From Betaproteobacteria bacterium (lineage in GTDB: Bacteria; Pseudomonadota; Gammaproteobacteria; Burkholderiales; Burkholderiaceae_C), in contig JADIZZ010000019.1 in NCBI GenBank assembly GCA_016704535.1, positions 1 to 64,000 on the forward strand: a DNA stretch of 64,000 nt, written 5' to 3'. Made by a program: the position numbers and the translations under genes. Under the pieces are notes generated by a model. That model ran no database searches. It was not told where the DNA came from and worked only from the letters and a program-made list of their open reading frames with translations. Positions 8,571 to 17,443 of the stretch are shown piece after piece. The stretch's first letter is position 1; each line of letters starts with the position of its first letter.

Positions 8571-9759
8571 CGCCGGCGATGGCGGCGGCGTATTCCGACT
8601 CGACGGCTTCGATGATGTGTCGCCAGTCGAGGCTCAGAACGCTGGTGCGGGCCTGCAGGCCCAGCGCTCGCACTTGTGCGTGGTCCGCCACCGCATGGCG
8701 CGCGAGGCGGCAGAACCCCGGTTGGTCGTCGAAGCTCGCCAGCAGTCCGTTATGCCCGTGGCGTATGAGTTGCCCCGCGGCCGCATGGTCGTAGGCCACC
8801 ACGGCCAGGCCGCTGGCCATGGCCTCTGGCACGACGTTGCCGAAGGTTTCGGTCATGCTGGGGAACAGGAAGAGATCCGCCGAGGCATAGTGGGCGGCAA
8901 GGTCGTCGCCATGTCGAACCCCGGCGAAGAAGGCATTGGCGCAATGCTTCTGCATGCGGGCACGCTCGGGCCCATCGCCCACCAGCACCAGGCGCATGCC
9001 AGGCTGGTGCTCGCGCATCGCGGCGGCGGCCTCGATCAGCGCACCCAGGTTCTTCTCTGCCGCCAGTCGGCCCACGCACAGGGCCACCAGGGTGTTCGGA
9101 CTGGCGCCCCACTGGGCCCGAAGGTGATCGCTGCGGCGGGCGGGCGTGAAGCGCTGTGTATCGACGCCACGCGCCACCACGCGCAGACCCTGGAAGCCGC
9201 TGGCGGCCAGTTCACTGCGCAGTGTTTCGGTGGGCACCATCGTGCACTGCGTGCGGTTGTGGAAGCTGCGCAGATAGGCCATCACCGGCGCGCGCAACCA
9301 TCCGACGCCGTAGTGGCTGCTGTAGGCATGAAAGTTGGTGCGGAAGTCGCTGACGACAGGCAGCTTCAAGTGCGTGGCCGCCTGGAGTGCAGACCAGCCC
9401 AGCGGTCCCTCGGTGACGATGTGCACGACGTCGGGGCGCTGTGCCGTCCACAGGCGCAACAGCGACCGGCGCGCTGGCAGGCCCATCTTGAGTTGCGGGT
9501 AGCGCGGGATGTTGAAGCCGCGCATCAGCACCTCGCCCGACTGCAGGCCAGCTGCGGCTTCCTGCGCCGGTGCCTGGCGGGGTCGCACCAGTTGCAACGG
9601 GTGCCCGCGTTCGCGCAGGCCCTCGACGACGCGGGAGATGGTGGCAGCCACGCCATTCACCTCGGGCGGATAGGTCTCGGTGACCAGCGCCACGCGCAGT
9701 GGGCGCCGCAGGGGCAGGGGGGTGCTCGCCAAGATCGTGTCCTCGTGTGCCATGGCCAT
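8497..9759 (-). CDS. glycosyltransferase family 4 (glycolipid/mannosyl type)
   Basis: A 420-residue GT-B glycosyltransferase. N-terminal half: VALVTETYPPEVNGVA (acceptor side), VHIVTEGPLGWSAL and SDFRTNFHAYSSHYG. C-terminal half: VGRLAAEKNL, LVGDGPER and the E-x7-E nucleotide-sugar signature in TETFGNVVPEAMASG. The layout resembles MgtA/Agt-type enzymes that put a hexose or uronate on diacylglycerol, some of which replace phospholipids under phosphate limitation; the acceptor is inferred. The start at 9759 (or 9753) lies close behind a PhoB-box-like element, giving a very short leader. The first 21 codons of the longer frame look non-coding. Confidence 0.88.
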   Translation of the reverse strand: MAMAHEDTILASTPLPLRRPLRVALVTETYPPEVNGVAATISRVVEGLRERGHPLQLVRPRQAPAQEAAAGLQSGEVLMRGFNIPRYPQLKMGLPARRSLLRLWTAQRPDVVHIVTEGPLGWSALQAATHLKLPVVSDFRTNFHAYSSHYGVGWLRAPVMAYLRSFHNRTQCTMVPTETLRSELAASGFQGLRVVARGVDTQRFTPARRSDHLRAQWGASPNTLVALCVGRLAAEKNLGALIEAAAAMREHQPGMRLVLVGDGPERARMQKHCANAFFAGVRHGDDLAAHYASADLFLFPSMTETFGNVVPEAMASGLAVVAYDHAAAGQLIRHGHNGLLASFDDQPGFCRLARHAVADHAQVRALGLQARTSVLSLDWRHIIEAVESEYAAAIAGVSAFAPAARSAAPCTPPQTDPVRP

Positions 9760-9781
9760 GCCCCGATGGTCGCGCCCGCCC

Positions 9782-9799
9782 GCAACAGTTCGATGACAA
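9782..9799 (-). promoter_or_regulatory. PhoB-box-like element for the glycosyltransferase gene
   Basis: On the minus strand: TTGTCAT, 4 nt, CTGTTGC, an 11-nt period close to the Pho-box consensus. It ends 22 nt before the ATG at 9759, so if used the leader would be almost absent. Confidence 0.4.
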
Positions 9800-9837
9800 G
9801 ACTGGCGGTATCGACAAGACACCGAACCGCCATCTGC

Positions 9838-9882
9838 CCGTCACGATCCGTTCACGCGCGGTGGTCACGATCCCGTCACGCT
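9838..9882 (+). promoter_or_regulatory. two PhoB-box-like repeat pairs in a divergent promoter
   Basis: TCACG occurs at 9841 and 9852 (11 nt apart), then at 9865 and 9876 (11 nt apart), giving two head-to-tail pairs on the plus strand just before the gene at 9889. Confidence 0.45.
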
Positions 9883-9888
9883 AACCAC

Positions 9889-10509
9889 ATGGAGCTGCCC
9901 TTGAAAGACTTCCTGCAGGCCCTGGCCACCCAGCGTTGGGACGACCACCGCTACTACCACCACAGCCGCATCAACCAGTCGCTGCACTTCATCAGTGCGC
10001 TCAGCTTCATCGTGGCCTACGGTCTGCTCTTCGTCGACCCCGCCAGCGCGGCGCTTCTGGCCTGGGGCGTCAGCATGAGCACCCGCCAGGCAGGACACTT
10101 CTTCTTCGAGCCCAAGGGCTACGACCACGTCAACCGGGCCACCCACGAGCACAAGGAATACATCAAGGTCGGCTACAACCTGCGCCGCAAGGTGGTGCTG
10201 ATGACGGTGTGGGTGGCCATGCCGGTGGTGCTGTGGATGTCACCTTCGGTGGGGGGGCTCATCGAGCCGGCGCAGAGCGTGAGCGCTGGGCTTCACGACG
10301 TGGGCCTGGCCTGGCTGGCGCTCGGCGTGGCTGGCCTGCTGTTCCGCACCGTGCACCTGTTCTTCATCGCCGACGTGCAGACCGGCCTGGTATGGGCCAC
10401 CAAGATCCTGACCGACCCCTTCCACGACGCCATGCTTTACTGGCGCGCCCCGTTGGCACTGCTGCGCGGTGAACTCATCGATCCGATGCACCACGCGCGC
10501 CCGAAGTGA
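9889..10509 (+). CDS. histidine-rich membrane protein, unknown function
   Basis: A 206-residue membrane protein with about four hydrophobic segments (LHFISALSFIVAYGLLF, LLAWGVSMS, VLMTVWVAMPVVLWM, LAWLALGVAGLLF). Cytosolic-looking loops are rich in His and acidic residues (WDDHRYYHHSRINQSLH, HFFFEPKGYDHVN, THEHKEY, LTDPFHD). This reminds one of di-iron fatty-acid hydroxylase or Mpo1-like proteins, but no family signature is complete, so no function is assigned. The start at 9889 follows the Pho-like repeats and is divergent from the glycosyltransferase gene, suggesting a role in lipid change under phosphate limitation. Confidence 0.75.
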   Translation: MELPLKDFLQALATQRWDDHRYYHHSRINQSLHFISALSFIVAYGLLFVDPASAALLAWGVSMSTRQAGHFFFEPKGYDHVNRATHEHKEYIKVGYNLRRKVVLMTVWVAMPVVLWMSPSVGGLIEPAQSVSAGLHDVGLAWLALGVAGLLFRTVHLFFIADVQTGLVWATKILTDPFHDAMLYWRAPLALLRGELIDPMHHARPK

Positions 10510-10595
10510 CGTCCGAGCGGCGATGAGCCGCATCGAGCCTGTCGCCGTCGGGGTGTCGACGGTCGGGCACAAGCGCGGCCGGGGACAATGCGCGC

Positions 10596-11366
10596 ATGGA
10601 AACGCTGATGCGCTATGCACGCCAGGTCTGCACCGCGCTGGTGGGTGCGGCTGCGGCCATGGTCACGATGGCCGCTGTGGCCGAGCCTGCAGCGCAGGTG
10701 CAGACGCAGGTGCATGTACTCGACGGCCACCGCGTGACGCTGGACGTGTACCCGGCCGCCGGCCCGCTGCGCGGGGGCGCCATCCTCTCGCACGGCTTCA
10801 CGCGCAGCCGGCGCACGCTGGCGGGCCACGCGCAGGCGCTGGCCGATGCCGGCGTGCTGGCGCTGACGCCGGACCTGCCCTGCACCTTCGACTTCCGCTG
10901 CAACGCCCGCGCTCTTGCCGCGCTGGTCGGCTCGCTGCGTGCCGGCGGAACGTTCGGCGCCCCGGTGGAGAGGGTCATGCTCGTGGGCTTCTCCGCCGGC
11001 GGGCTGTCCAGCCTGCTGGCGGCTGAAACGCCAGGCGTGGTCGGCTTCGTCGGCCTGGACCCGTTCGACCGCACGATGCCTGGCGAGGCCGAGCGGCTGG
11101 GCTTGGCGGCGGCCGGCCGGCTGCGCACCGAGGCGCTGCTGCTGCGCGCACCGCCGTCGCGCTGCAACGCCGAGGCCGTGGCCGCGCCCTGGGGCACCGT
11201 GCTGCCGGCGCTGTGGCGCGACGAGCTGATTGCGGGCACCTCGCACTGCGACTTCGAGTCGCCCACCGACTGGATGTGTCGCCTGGCGTGCGGCGACACA
11301 GACCCGGCGCGCCAGCAGCGGGTGCGTCAGGGGTTGCTGGACGCCGCGGCACGCTGGATGCGCTGA
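10596..11366 (+). CDS. exported alpha/beta-hydrolase
   Basis: A 256-residue protein with a signal peptide (hydrophobic run LVGAAAAMVTMAAVA, cleavage near AEPAA) and an alpha/beta-hydrolase fold: SHGFTRSRRTL (oxyanion side), LTPDLPCTF, and the nucleophile elbow GFSAGG. A late GTSHCDFESP supplies a plausible catalytic histidine. Four cysteines fit an exported, disulfide-bonded enzyme. The substrate is unknown. M5 (10608) is an alternative start. The membrane-protein gene begins 10 bp downstream and the creatininase gene overlaps that one, so the three probably form an operon. Confidence 0.75.
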   Translation: METLMRYARQVCTALVGAAAAMVTMAAVAEPAAQVQTQVHVLDGHRVTLDVYPAAGPLRGGAILSHGFTRSRRTLAGHAQALADAGVLALTPDLPCTFDFRCNARALAALVGSLRAGGTFGAPVERVMLVGFSAGGLSSLLAAETPGVVGFVGLDPFDRTMPGEAERLGLAAAGRLRTEALLLRAPPSRCNAEAVAAPWGTVLPALWRDELIAGTSHCDFESPTDWMCRLACGDTDPARQQRVRQGLLDAAARWMR

Positions 11367-11376
11367 GCCGGAACAC

Positions 11377-12276
11377 TTGATCCACCACCCTGCATTTCAA
11401 AGCCTCGTGCTGCCCTTGCTGCTGGCCCTGCTGGGCATCGCGGTGCTGCGTGCGATGCTGGGCGTGCGCCACGCGGCCTGGGGCGGGCTGCTCGGACTGC
11501 TGGGCGCGCTGGCCTGGTTGCCGGGTTTCGAGTGGCCGGCCGTCACGCGCACGCTAAAACTGCCCTGGATCGTGCTTGCCGCGCTGGGCCTGGCCGCTCT
11601 GGACGCGGTGCTCGAGGGCGGCAACGTCAGGCCGACGCGGGCCTGGTTGGCGGCCCTGCTGGCCTGGGTTGCTGCCGGGCTGTGGCTGGCTGGTGCGGCA
11701 GCCGACCCGTTGGCCTTGGCCGCGGCTGCCTTGCTCGGCTGGGCCGTGCTGTCGTTGCTGGCGTGGGGCCGTGGCGATGCACTCGCACAGGGCGCAGTCG
11801 CCGCTGCCGTGCTGGCCTTGGCGACCCTTGGGCTGGCAGCTCTTGCCGCCACGGGCGGCTCGCTCCTGCTTGCGCAACTGGCCCTGATGCTGGCCACCAC
11901 CGTGGCGGCAGCGGGCTGCTGGGCGTGGCTACGGCCGGCGTCGGGCAGGGTCGTGTCGCCGGCACTGTGGCTGTGCTTTGGGCTGGCCTGGCTGTCGATC
12001 GCCTGGTGCTGGGTCCTGGCTGCGCCCGCGCCTGCTTCCGGCACCGCCAGCGCGGTCCGCGTCGCCATCTTGATGTTGGCCTTCCTGGTGCCTGCGGTGC
12101 TGTCACGGCTGCGCGTGCCGGCCCGCGCGACGCACTGGCTGCCCTGGGCTGCCGTGCTGTTGGCGGCCTTGCCGGTGGTGCTGGCCGTGGCTTGGCCGGG
12201 CGGCGCCGACATGGCGCCAATGCCCGACACTGCAGCCGACCCGAACGATCCTTACCTGACACCCTCATGGCGATAG
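11377..12276 (+). CDS. polytopic membrane protein, unknown function
   Basis: A 299-residue, very hydrophobic protein with eight to nine predicted helices (SLVLPLLLALLGIAVL, LGLLGALAWLPGF, LLAWVAAGLWLAGAAA and so on) and almost no polar motifs. The TTG at 11377 is chosen as start because it precedes the first helix and follows the hydrolase stop by 10 bp. The first ATG in this frame would cut into helix 1, and the frame before 11377 is a shadow of the hydrolase gene. It overlaps the next gene by 10 bp. No family is recognised; it may anchor or export a product of the surrounding cluster. Confidence 0.65.
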   Translation: MIHHPAFQSLVLPLLLALLGIAVLRAMLGVRHAAWGGLLGLLGALAWLPGFEWPAVTRTLKLPWIVLAALGLAALDAVLEGGNVRPTRAWLAALLAWVAAGLWLAGAAADPLALAAAALLGWAVLSLLAWGRGDALAQGAVAAAVLALATLGLAALAATGGSLLLAQLALMLATTVAAAGCWAWLRPASGRVVSPALWLCFGLAWLSIAWCWVLAAPAPASGTASAVRVAILMLAFLVPAVLSRLRVPARATHWLPWAAVLLAALPVVLAVAWPGGADMAPMPDTAADPNDPYLTPSWR

Positions 12277-13130
12277 ACACCCCGGCCGCTGACGCGGCGC
12301 CAGCAGGCCTGCCCAGTGGCCTGCCCAGTGGATATTGGCAGGAACTGGCGACCACGGACTTCGCACGCATCGACCCGGCGCGCACGATTGCGCTGCTGCC
12401 GGTGGCGGCGATCGAGCAGCACGGCCCGCACCTGCCGCTGGCCACCGACGCGCTGATCAACCAGGGCGTGGTGGCGCAGGCCTTGCAGCGCCTGCCGGGC
12501 TCGGCTTCGGTGCTGGTGCTGCCGGCGCTGACCATCGGCGACAGCCTGGAGCACACGGCATTCCCCGGCACGCTGAGCGCCGATCTGCATGACCTGCTCG
12601 GCCTGTGGCTGGCCGTCGGCCGCAGCGTCGCGCGGGCCGGGGTGAAGAAGCTGGTTCTCTTCAACAGCCACGGCGGACAGCGCGCGCACGTGGACCTTGC
12701 GGCGCTGCGGCTGCGCGTGTCCCACCACTTGCTTGTGGTGCGGGCGCACAGCTTTTCCTTCGGCGTGCCGGCGGACCTTTTCGAGGCCGACGAACTCGCG
12801 CATGGACTGCATGGCGGCGCCGTCGAAACGTCGCTGGTGATGCATCTGCGGCCCGACCTCGTGCGCACGACCAAGCTCGCCGACTTTCCGAGCCTGGGCG
12901 CTGCACTGGCCCGCCGCGGCGGGTTGCTGGGTGCCGAAGAACCCGTGGGCATCGGCTGGATGACGCAGGATCTCAATGCACAGGGTGCCTGCGGCAATGC
13001 GGCTGCCGCAAGCGCCGAGAAGGGCGCCCGGCTGCTGGACCACATGGCCGGCAGCCTGGCGCAGTTGCTGGCCGAAGTCGAGGCGATGCCCTTGCCGGTG
13101 TCGGAACCCGGGCCGGGTTCGTCGCCCTGA
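12267..13130 (+). CDS. creatininase-family amidohydrolase
   Basis: A 287-residue metal-dependent amidohydrolase. Core family motifs: LLPVAAIEQHGPHLPLATD (metal-binding Glu/His/Asp), LTIGDSLEHTAFPGT, LVLFNSHGGQ and HGGAVETSLVMHL. Relatives include creatininase, the mycofactocin peptidase MftE and the archaeal formylaminopyrimidine deformylase ArfB. Because it sits next to GTP cyclohydrolase II and a RibD-type reductase, an ArfB-like or other pyrimidine-amide step is the most attractive role; this is inference. The N-terminus carries an in-register GLPSGLPSG duplication. It ends one base from the convergent ribA-like gene. Confidence 0.88.
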   Translation: MAIDTPAADAAPAGLPSGLPSGYWQELATTDFARIDPARTIALLPVAAIEQHGPHLPLATDALINQGVVAQALQRLPGSASVLVLPALTIGDSLEHTAFPGTLSADLHDLLGLWLAVGRSVARAGVKKLVLFNSHGGQRAHVDLAALRLRVSHHLLVVRAHSFSFGVPADLFEADELAHGLHGGAVETSLVMHLRPDLVRTTKLADFPSLGAALARRGGLLGAEEPVGIGWMTQDLNAQGACGNAAAASAEKGARLLDHMAGSLAQLLAEVEAMPLPVSEPGPGSSP

Positions 13131-13131
13131 A

Positions 13132-14295
13132 TCAGTCGTCGCCGACCAGGTGACCGGCCTGCTGCTTGGTGCGCATGTAGCGTTCGTTGTGGGCATTCAC
13201 CAGGCCGTGCAGGGGCAGGCGGTCGACGACCTCGATGCCGGTCTGCCGCAGCGCGGCTATCTTCTGCGGGTTGTTGGTGAGCAGCTGGATGCGGGTGTGG
13301 CCCAGTGCCCTCAACATCGCCGCCGCTGCAGCGAAGTCGCGCTCGTCCTCGCGAAAGCCCAGGTGGCGGTCGGCCTGCAGCGTGTCGAGCCCTGCGTCCT
13401 GCAGCCGGTAGGCGCGCAGCTTGTTGGCCAGCCCGGTGCCGCGGCCTTCCTGCGCCATGTACAGCAGCACGCCGCCGGTCTCGGCCAGCTGTGCCACCGC
13501 ACGCTGCAACTGCGGGCCGCAGTCGCAGCGCAGGCTGCCGAGCAGGTCGCCGGTGAGACAGGCCGAGTGCAGGCGCACCGGCACGGGCGCATCGGCGGGC
13601 GGCTGGCCCACCACGATGGCCACATGCTCGGCATCGCCGTCGAGTTCGCGGAACAGCACCAGCGTGCAGTCTTCTTCAGCTGCCAGCGGCACCCGGGCGT
13701 CGCTGACACGGCGCAAGCCGGCGGCCCGGCCCGGGATGGCCAGCGCTGCGTCGGCCGGGTCGATCTGCAGCACCTGCGCCGCGGCCAGCGCCGTACCGGC
13801 GTCCGCGGGCAAGGCCACCAGCAGCAGGGCCGGGATCAGTCGCGATCGCTTGCACATCGTCAGCGCCGCCGAGCAGGCCAGTTCGTCGCCGTTGACCGGC
13901 GCCGGTTTGCCAAGCACGCCGGGGTCGCCGGGGACCGCAGTCACGGCGGCGAGTTGCTGGAGTTGCACAAGGGTGATGCCGGGGGGCAGGCCCAGCGCAC
14001 GGGGTGCGCTGGCCGCGCGCCCGTCCAGCGCCTGCAGGCGCTCGACACTGAGCAGCAGCCGCGCGGCCGGACCGGCCTGCGTCAGCCACTGCAACATTGC
14101 GTTGCTCAGGGTCTCTACCGCCGCCGCCAGCAACCAGCCGTGCCCGGTGGCCAGCGCCAGCGGTCGACCACGGCGCAACTCGGTGCAAGCGCGGTCCAGG
14201 CGGATCGCTGCTGCGCGCTGCCTGTCTGCGGCAGGGAAGGTGGCGGGGTCGGCGCTTCCCAGCAGTGGCCTGAACGCGGATGGGGCGCCGTTCAT
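13132..14295 (-). CDS. GTP cyclohydrolase II, RibA-like with N-terminal extension
   Basis: A 387-residue protein. The C-terminal half is GTP cyclohydrolase II: GTP to the 2,5-diaminopyrimidinone ribosyl phosphate plus formate and pyrophosphate. Zinc cysteines are present (CLTGD...RCDCGPQL), as are MAQEGRGTGLANKLRAYRLQD and LLTNNPQKI. The usual HSEC reads HSAC here. The first 190 residues form the poorly conserved extension seen in some proteobacterial RibA paralogues. The start at 14295 is provisional; ATGs at 14385 and 14388 are in frame without a clear Shine-Dalgarno. It is divergent from the RibD-type reductase gene. No DHBP synthase or lumazine synthase is nearby, so it may serve a dedicated pathway rather than housekeeping riboflavin. 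Confidence 0.87.
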   Translation of the reverse strand: MNGAPSAFRPLLGSADPATFPAADRQRAAAIRLDRACTELRRGRPLALATGHGWLLAAAVETLSNAMLQWLTQAGPAARLLLSVERLQALDGRAASAPRALGLPPGITLVQLQQLAAVTAVPGDPGVLGKPAPVNGDELACSAALTMCKRSRLIPALLLVALPADAGTALAAAQVLQIDPADAALAIPGRAAGLRRVSDARVPLAAEEDCTLVLFRELDGDAEHVAIVVGQPPADAPVPVRLHSACLTGDLLGSLRCDCGPQLQRAVAQLAETGGVLLYMAQEGRGTGLANKLRAYRLQDAGLDTLQADRHLGFREDERDFAAAAAMLRALGHTRIQLLTNNPQKIAALRQTGIEVVDRLPLHGLVNAHNERYMRTKQQAGHLVGDD

Positions 14296-14436
14296 CCCTG
14301 CGGCGCCAGTGCATGCTGTTGCAGGGCTGCCGCGCGCCGAGACGGGAAGTCGGGTTGGATCATATGCGCCAGCATAGCGGTTCATCATCAGCCGTGAAGG
14401 GCTGTGTCCTTGCCGCCCGGCTGCGATCATGGAGCC

Positions 14437-15345
14437 ATGGCCCCGTCCGACCCCGTTGTTGCCGATCCCGCCGCCGACCCCGCCGCTGACATGCCCGCGG
14501 ACTGGGCGGCGCTGTGGGAAGCGCTGCTGCGGGCGCGCGCCGTGCCATCGGCTGCGGCCGGTCCGGCCGGCCCCTGCAGCCCCGCCAGTGCCGCCTGGCT
14601 CGAGCTCTACAAGCCGCTGCTGGACGCGCGCCAGGCACCGGGCGGCTCCGACGCTCGGCCCTGGGTGCTGGCGCAACTGGGGCAGAGCCTGGACGGCTGT
14701 GTCGCCACGTCCGCCGGCGACTCGTACTTCGTCACCGGCGCGCACAGTCTGCTGCACCTGCACCGCTTGCGCGCGCTCTGCGACGCAGTCCTCGTCGGTG
14801 CCGGCACGGTGGCTGTCGACAACCCGCAGTTGACCACCCGCCGCGTGCCTGGCCCCCACCCCGTGCGGGTGGTGCTGGACCCCGCCGCGCGGCTGGATGG
14901 CAGCGCCCGCCTGCTGCGCGACGGGGCCGCGCCGACGCTGTGGCTGTGCGACAGCCGTCACGCGGCTGCAGCGCGTGAGCGGCTGGCTGCCGCAAGCGCA
15001 GAAGTGCTGGCCGTCGATGGGCTGCTCGATGCGGCCGAACCGGCCCGCGGCCCCGATCTGGCGCGCGCCTTCGCGGCACTGGCAACGCGCGGCCTGCGAG
15101 TGATGCTGGTCGAGGGCGGCGGTGTCACCGTGTCGCGGTGCCTGGAAGCCGGGCTGCTGGACCGGCTGCACCTGGTCATCGCCCCGGTGATCATCGGCAC
15201 CGGCCGGCGCGGCCTGCAGCACCCCGGACCGGCACGCATGGCCGACTGCCTGCGGCCGCCAACGCGCCGGCTGGCGCTGGGCGAAGACATGCTGTGGGAC
15301 CTGGACCTGCGTGGCCCGACAGGGTTCGCCACGACGCCCGGCTGA
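14437..15345 (+). CDS. RibD C-terminal-type reductase, stand-alone
   Basis: A 302-residue protein with the NADPH-dependent reductase domain of RibD (dihydrofolate-reductase-like): LAQLGQSLDGCVAT, CDAVLVGAGTVAVDNPQLTTR, MLVEGGGVTVSRCLEAG and HLVIAPVIIGTGRRGLQ. The zinc deaminase domain of RibD is absent, so it should reduce the ribose of a pyrimidine intermediate but not deaminate the ring. The first 65 residues are Ala/Pro-rich and helical. It is divergent from the GTP cyclohydrolase II gene with about 140 bp between starts, so the two are probably co-regulated. No FMN riboswitch is recognisable in the gap. Confidence 0.87.
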   Translation: MAPSDPVVADPAADPAADMPADWAALWEALLRARAVPSAAAGPAGPCSPASAAWLELYKPLLDARQAPGGSDARPWVLAQLGQSLDGCVATSAGDSYFVTGAHSLLHLHRLRALCDAVLVGAGTVAVDNPQLTTRRVPGPHPVRVVLDPAARLDGSARLLRDGAAPTLWLCDSRHAAAARERLAAASAEVLAVDGLLDAAEPARGPDLARAFAALATRGLRVMLVEGGGVTVSRCLEAGLLDRLHLVIAPVIIGTGRRGLQHPGPARMADCLRPPTRRLALGEDMLWDLDLRGPTGFATTPG

Positions 15346-15382
15346 CCCCGCCGGCCTCCGTCAGCGCGGCGTTAACGCGACG

Positions 15383-16342
15383 TCAATGCGGCGGCAAAGC
15401 CAACACGTCGAGGTGCCCGATGCGCAGTACGCTGCGCGGCGCCAGCGCCTGTCGCCGCTGCCGCCAAGCCTGCACCAGGGCCGTCGAGGCCGGTGCCTGT
15501 TCAAGGGCCGCCATGGCGATGCCGTCGATCAGCGCCCGCTGCAGCGCCAGCGCCTGCACGTCGCGGCGGCCGTCCAGCAGCCAGTCGCTGCGTGCGCTGT
15601 GCACGCGATAGCCGCAGCGGCGCAGCGCCAGCAGCAAAGCCGGTGCGGCGGCGGCGCCAAGGGCGGGGCCGTCGAAGCCTTTGTCTCTCTGCTGGTGCGC
15701 GCCAAACAGGGCGGCCACAGCCGCATCGTCGGCATCGCCCGGCGTCCAGCGGTGGCGACCGTCGACGCTCAGCGCCATCATCAGCGCCACCCGAGCCGTG
15801 GCAGTGACCGCCACCAGCCGTTGCAACCAGGCCGCACTGACCAGGTCGAGCAGGGCCGAGCCGGTGACGAGGCGCGCCGAGTGCCAGGGCAGGCTCTCCA
15901 GCGCCTGGGTTAGGTCGAGCCGGCGGCGCACGATCTCGGCATGGAAGCCGGTGCTGCTGAACTGCAGCGTGCCGCCATTGCTGCCGTCACGGCCATTACC
16001 GCTCTCGCCGCTCTCCCCGATTGTTCCGCCTTTGCCGCCATTCCCACCCTTGCGGGCCGCCAGGCAGCCAGGCCAGCGCCGCAACAGCGCCGCGTCGTGG
16101 TCGACCACCAGCCACTCCTGGGCGCCACCCAGTCGCGGCGCCAGCCAACGCAGGTTGGCGCCGGTGCCGCAGGCCAGGTCGATGACCCGCAGCGGCGCCC
16201 CAGCCGGCGGGCGCCAGGCCGCCAGCCGTGCATCCAGCGCCAGGCGCGGCGCAGCGCCGTCGCGCGCGGCCGCGTCGAAGGGTTCACGCTGGTCCAGCCA
16301 GTCGGCGCTGAAGCCGGCGGCGGGCGCGGGCTGGCGCGTCAC
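15383..16342 (-). CDS. class I SAM-dependent methyltransferase
   Basis: A 319-residue methyltransferase with motif I VIDLACGTGANLRWLAPRLG and an acidic residue ending strand 2 (WLVVDHD). A later LDLTQALESLPW resembles motif II/III. A glycine-rich low-complexity insert (about residues 98-124, GGNGGKGG..., encoded by imperfect repeats at about 15970-16055) interrupts the fold between strands 2 and 3. The substrate is unknown; neighbours suggest a small heterocycle or its glycoside. The start overlaps the stop of the upstream glycosyltransferase gene by 4 bp, so the two are translationally coupled. Confidence 0.82.
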   Translation of the reverse strand: MTRQPAPAAGFSADWLDQREPFDAAARDGAAPRLALDARLAAWRPPAGAPLRVIDLACGTGANLRWLAPRLGGAQEWLVVDHDAALLRRWPGCLAARKGGNGGKGGTIGESGESGNGRDGSNGGTLQFSSTGFHAEIVRRRLDLTQALESLPWHSARLVTGSALLDLVSAAWLQRLVAVTATARVALMMALSVDGRHRWTPGDADDAAVAALFGAHQQRDKGFDGPALGAAAAPALLLALRRCGYRVHSARSDWLLDGRRDVQALALQRALIDGIAMAALEQAPASTALVQAWRQRRQALAPRSVLRIGHLDVLALPPH

Positions 16343-17433
16343 GGCAGTGCGTCCAGCACAGCGGCGAACCGCGCGGCCTGGGTCGGCCAGTCCGGCAGCC
16401 GGCGGCCGGCTTCGCGGGCACCGGCGGCCAACTGCTCTCGCAGCGCGGGATCGCCGATCAGACGCTGCAGCGCCGCCTGCAGGGCCGGCACGTCTCCCGG
16501 CGGCACGCGCCAGCCGGCCTGCGCCGGCAGCGTCTGCGCAAGCGCGCCGGCGTCGCTGGCCAGCACGGGCAGGCCAGCGGCCAGTGCTTCGGCCACGACC
16601 ATGCCGTAGCCTTCGTGCAGTGATGCCAGCACCAGCAAATCAGCGGCGGCGTAGTGCGCCTGCAGGGCTGCGGCATCGACCTCGCCATGCCAGACCACGC
16701 GCCCGGCCAGCGCCAGTTCACGAGCCAGCGCCTGCACCCGGGCTGCGGTGGCAGCGTCGCGCGCGAGGCTGCCCACGCAGTGCAACTGCCAGGACGGGAA
16801 GGGCCGCCGCTGCAGCCCGGCCAGGGCCTGCAGCAAGAGCGCGTGGCCCTTGCGCGGTGTCACGGTGGCCACGCACAGCAGGCGCACGGGGCCGTCCGTC
16901 CGGGCGGGGGCGGGGAGCGGGGCAGGCCGGCCGGCGGGCCCTTGCGGCCAGGCGTCGGTGCCCGGCTCGACGACATGAATGCGGGCGGCAGGTACGCCCA
17001 TCGCCGCCACGTCCTGCGCCGTTCGGGGGCTGGTGACGACGACGCTGCGCGCGAAAGACAGCGCACGCGATTCGCTTTCCCGCAGCCGCTGGCGCTGCGC
17101 TGCCGCCAGCCCCGTCTCCAGGTGCAGCGGGTGGTGCACCAGGGCCACCCAGCGCAGGCGTTCCGCATGCGCGGCCACCACGTCGTGAAGCACGCCGAAC
17201 GCCAGGCCATCGGCCACCACGGTCGAGCCGTCGGCGATGTCTGCGACCACGGCCCGCGCGCGGGCCAGGGCCGCGGTGTCGGGGGCCGGCCAGGCGGCGT
17301 CCAGCCGGCGCACGTCGACGGCCCAGCCGGCCGCCACCAGCGCCTGGGTCAGGCGCCGGTCGTAGCCAAAACCTCCCGTGGGGATGGACCAGTCGCCGGG
17401 GATCAGGAAGCAGAACGCGCGCGGTGTCGGCAT
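16339..17433 (-). CDS. glycosyltransferase family 4
   Basis: A 364-residue GT-B glycosyltransferase starting MPTPRAFCFLIPGDWSIPTGG, with a glycine-rich acceptor loop (TGGFGYDRRL). Donor-side motifs are LLCVATVTPRKGHALLLQAL, HGEVDAAALQAHYAAADLLVLAS and the E-x7-E signature in HEGYGMVVAEALAAGLP. The sugar and acceptor are unknown. It lies between the methyltransferase and PTPS-like genes in a minus-strand operon, so it probably glycosylates the cluster's product rather than a surface polysaccharide. Confidence 0.85.
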   Translation of the reverse strand: MPTPRAFCFLIPGDWSIPTGGFGYDRRLTQALVAAGWAVDVRRLDAAWPAPDTAALARARAVVADIADGSTVVADGLAFGVLHDVVAAHAERLRWVALVHHPLHLETGLAAAQRQRLRESESRALSFARSVVVTSPRTAQDVAAMGVPAARIHVVEPGTDAWPQGPAGRPAPLPAPARTDGPVRLLCVATVTPRKGHALLLQALAGLQRRPFPSWQLHCVGSLARDAATAARVQALARELALAGRVVWHGEVDAAALQAHYAAADLLVLASLHEGYGMVVAEALAAGLPVLASDAGALAQTLPAQAGWRVPPGDVPALQAALQRLIGDPALREQLAAGAREAGRRLPDWPTQAARFAAVLDALP

Positions 17434-17443
17434 CTCGGGCGGC

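Noticed and set aside
14295..14437. FMN riboswitch between the divergent rib-like genes
   Set aside because: The gap is only about 140 bp and lacks the conserved RFN sequence elements.
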